DNA of 7,563 bases from JAEZAA01 sp964514485 (lineage in GTDB: Bacteria > Pseudomonadota > Gammaproteobacteria > Pseudomonadales > Oleiphilaceae): assembly GCA_964514485.1 (NCBI GenBank), contig CAZEWG010000084.1, forward strand, positions 1 to 7,563. The letters run 5' to 3'. Below, piece after piece: positions 7,290 to 7,563 of the stretch; the stretch's first letter is position 1; each line of letters begins with the position of its first letter. The notes beneath the pieces are model-generated. The model was not told where the DNA came from. It saw only the letters and a list, made by a program, of their open reading frames with translations, and searched no databases. The translations under genes were made by a program, and so were the position numbers.

Positions 7290-7563
7290 AATTCAGGTTG
7301 AAGGGATTCTTGGCACCGCTGGTGGATGGGCTGGCAGCACCCGGCAGCGACTGCTCGCGGACCCGCACCCGATCACCTTCGGTCAAGTTGGCGGTCGGGT
7401 CGGCCAACACCCAGTCGCCCTCTTCAAGACCTGCCAGAATCTCGGTTCTGCTAAGCCCTTCCAGCCCCAGCTGCACGGCTTGGCGCTGTAGGCGGCCTTC
7501 CCGCACCACCCAGACTTCCGCCTGCTGGGGGCCGGTGCGGATCAGGGCATCGTCTGGAAGAAC
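7288..7563 (-). CDS. HlyD/MacA-like periplasmic adaptor, C-terminal 91 residues only
   Basis: The frame is open from the window edge at 7563 to the TAG at 7288-7290, so only the C-terminal end of the gene is present. It starts with VLPDDALIRTGPQQAEVWVV, continues with the beta-rich segment REGRLQRQAVQLGLEG and EILAGLEEGDWVLADPT, and ends with LTEGDRVRVRE and a polar tail rich in Ser, Pro and Asn. The pattern of 'VP-x-x-A', 'V-W-V-V', 'V-x-L-G' and 'GL-x-x-GD-x-V' is that of the membrane-proximal domain of periplasmic adaptors in MacAB-type and RND pumps. The permease starts 14 bp downstream, so this is the first visible gene of the adaptor-permease-ATPase operon. The adaptor would link the permease to an outer-membrane channel; no channel gene is visible. 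Its N-terminus, including any signal peptide or membrane anchor, lies outside. Confidence 0.85.
   Translation of the reverse strand, partial: VLPDDALIRTGPQQAEVWVVREGRLQRQAVQLGLEGLSRTEILAGLEEGDWVLADPTANLTEGDRVRVREQSLPGAASPSTSGAKNPFNLN

Noticed and set aside
5347..7563. Assignment of the ABC cassette as LolCDE lipoprotein release or as MacAB macrolide export by name
   Set aside because: The ATPase and permease fit both branches. The adaptor argues against LolCDE, and the separate ATPase differs from E. coli MacB, so no gene symbol or substrate is claimed.

Overview
The window looks like a piece of a gammaproteobacterial draft chromosome. The coding sequence is GC-rich (around 60% by eye) and closely packed. 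The gene set is a single-component flavohaemoglobin, a CHASE/PAS/GGDEF/EAL protein, a PepSY-type iron-related membrane protein and an ABC-type efflux cassette. This combination is common in free-living, respiratory Gammaproteobacteria. Genus cannot be fixed from the sequence alone. A run of exactly 100 Ns at 3019-3118 marks it as a scaffold with a placeholder gap.

All six genes lie on the minus strand, so transcription runs from high to low coordinates. At the right edge (7563 to 5347) is an export operon: the C-terminal end of a HlyD/MacA-like periplasmic adaptor, a 400-residue FtsX/MacB-type permease, and a 243-residue MacB/LolD-type ATPase. Adaptor and permease are separated by 14 bp, with the permease Shine-Dalgarno overlapping the adaptor stop. 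Permease and ATPase overlap by 8 bp. Together they would form the inner-membrane and periplasmic part of a tripartite export pump; no outer-membrane channel gene is visible.

A 55-bp junction holding a perfect 11-bp inverted repeat (5298-5308 / 5333-5343) leads into a large cyclic-di-GMP enzyme (5291-2587). It has a CHASE periplasmic sensor between two membrane helices, two PAS domains, a canonical GGDEF domain with an intact inhibitory site, and an EAL domain. The N run interrupts it between GGDEF and EAL. The missing protein is estimated at about 170 residues, and the reading frame differs on the two sides of the 100-N placeholder, so the true gap must have another length.

After 83 bp comes hmp (2503-1286), a full-length flavohaemoglobin that detoxifies nitric oxide. 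After a further 86 bp comes a PepSY-associated transmembrane protein (1199 to beyond base 1) with a five-histidine stretch in a predicted extracytoplasmic loop. The two short gaps around hmp are the only candidate promoter regions inside the left half. Each contains a small dyad or promoter-like element, none of them strong.

No RNA genes, mobile elements, CRISPR arrays or plus-strand genes were found. I see no clear sign of a new biological system. The most unusual items are the inverted repeat that would bury the ribosome-binding site of the cyclic-di-GMP gene, the placement of a sensory cyclic-di-GMP protein just upstream of hmp, and the histidine cluster of the PepSY protein.
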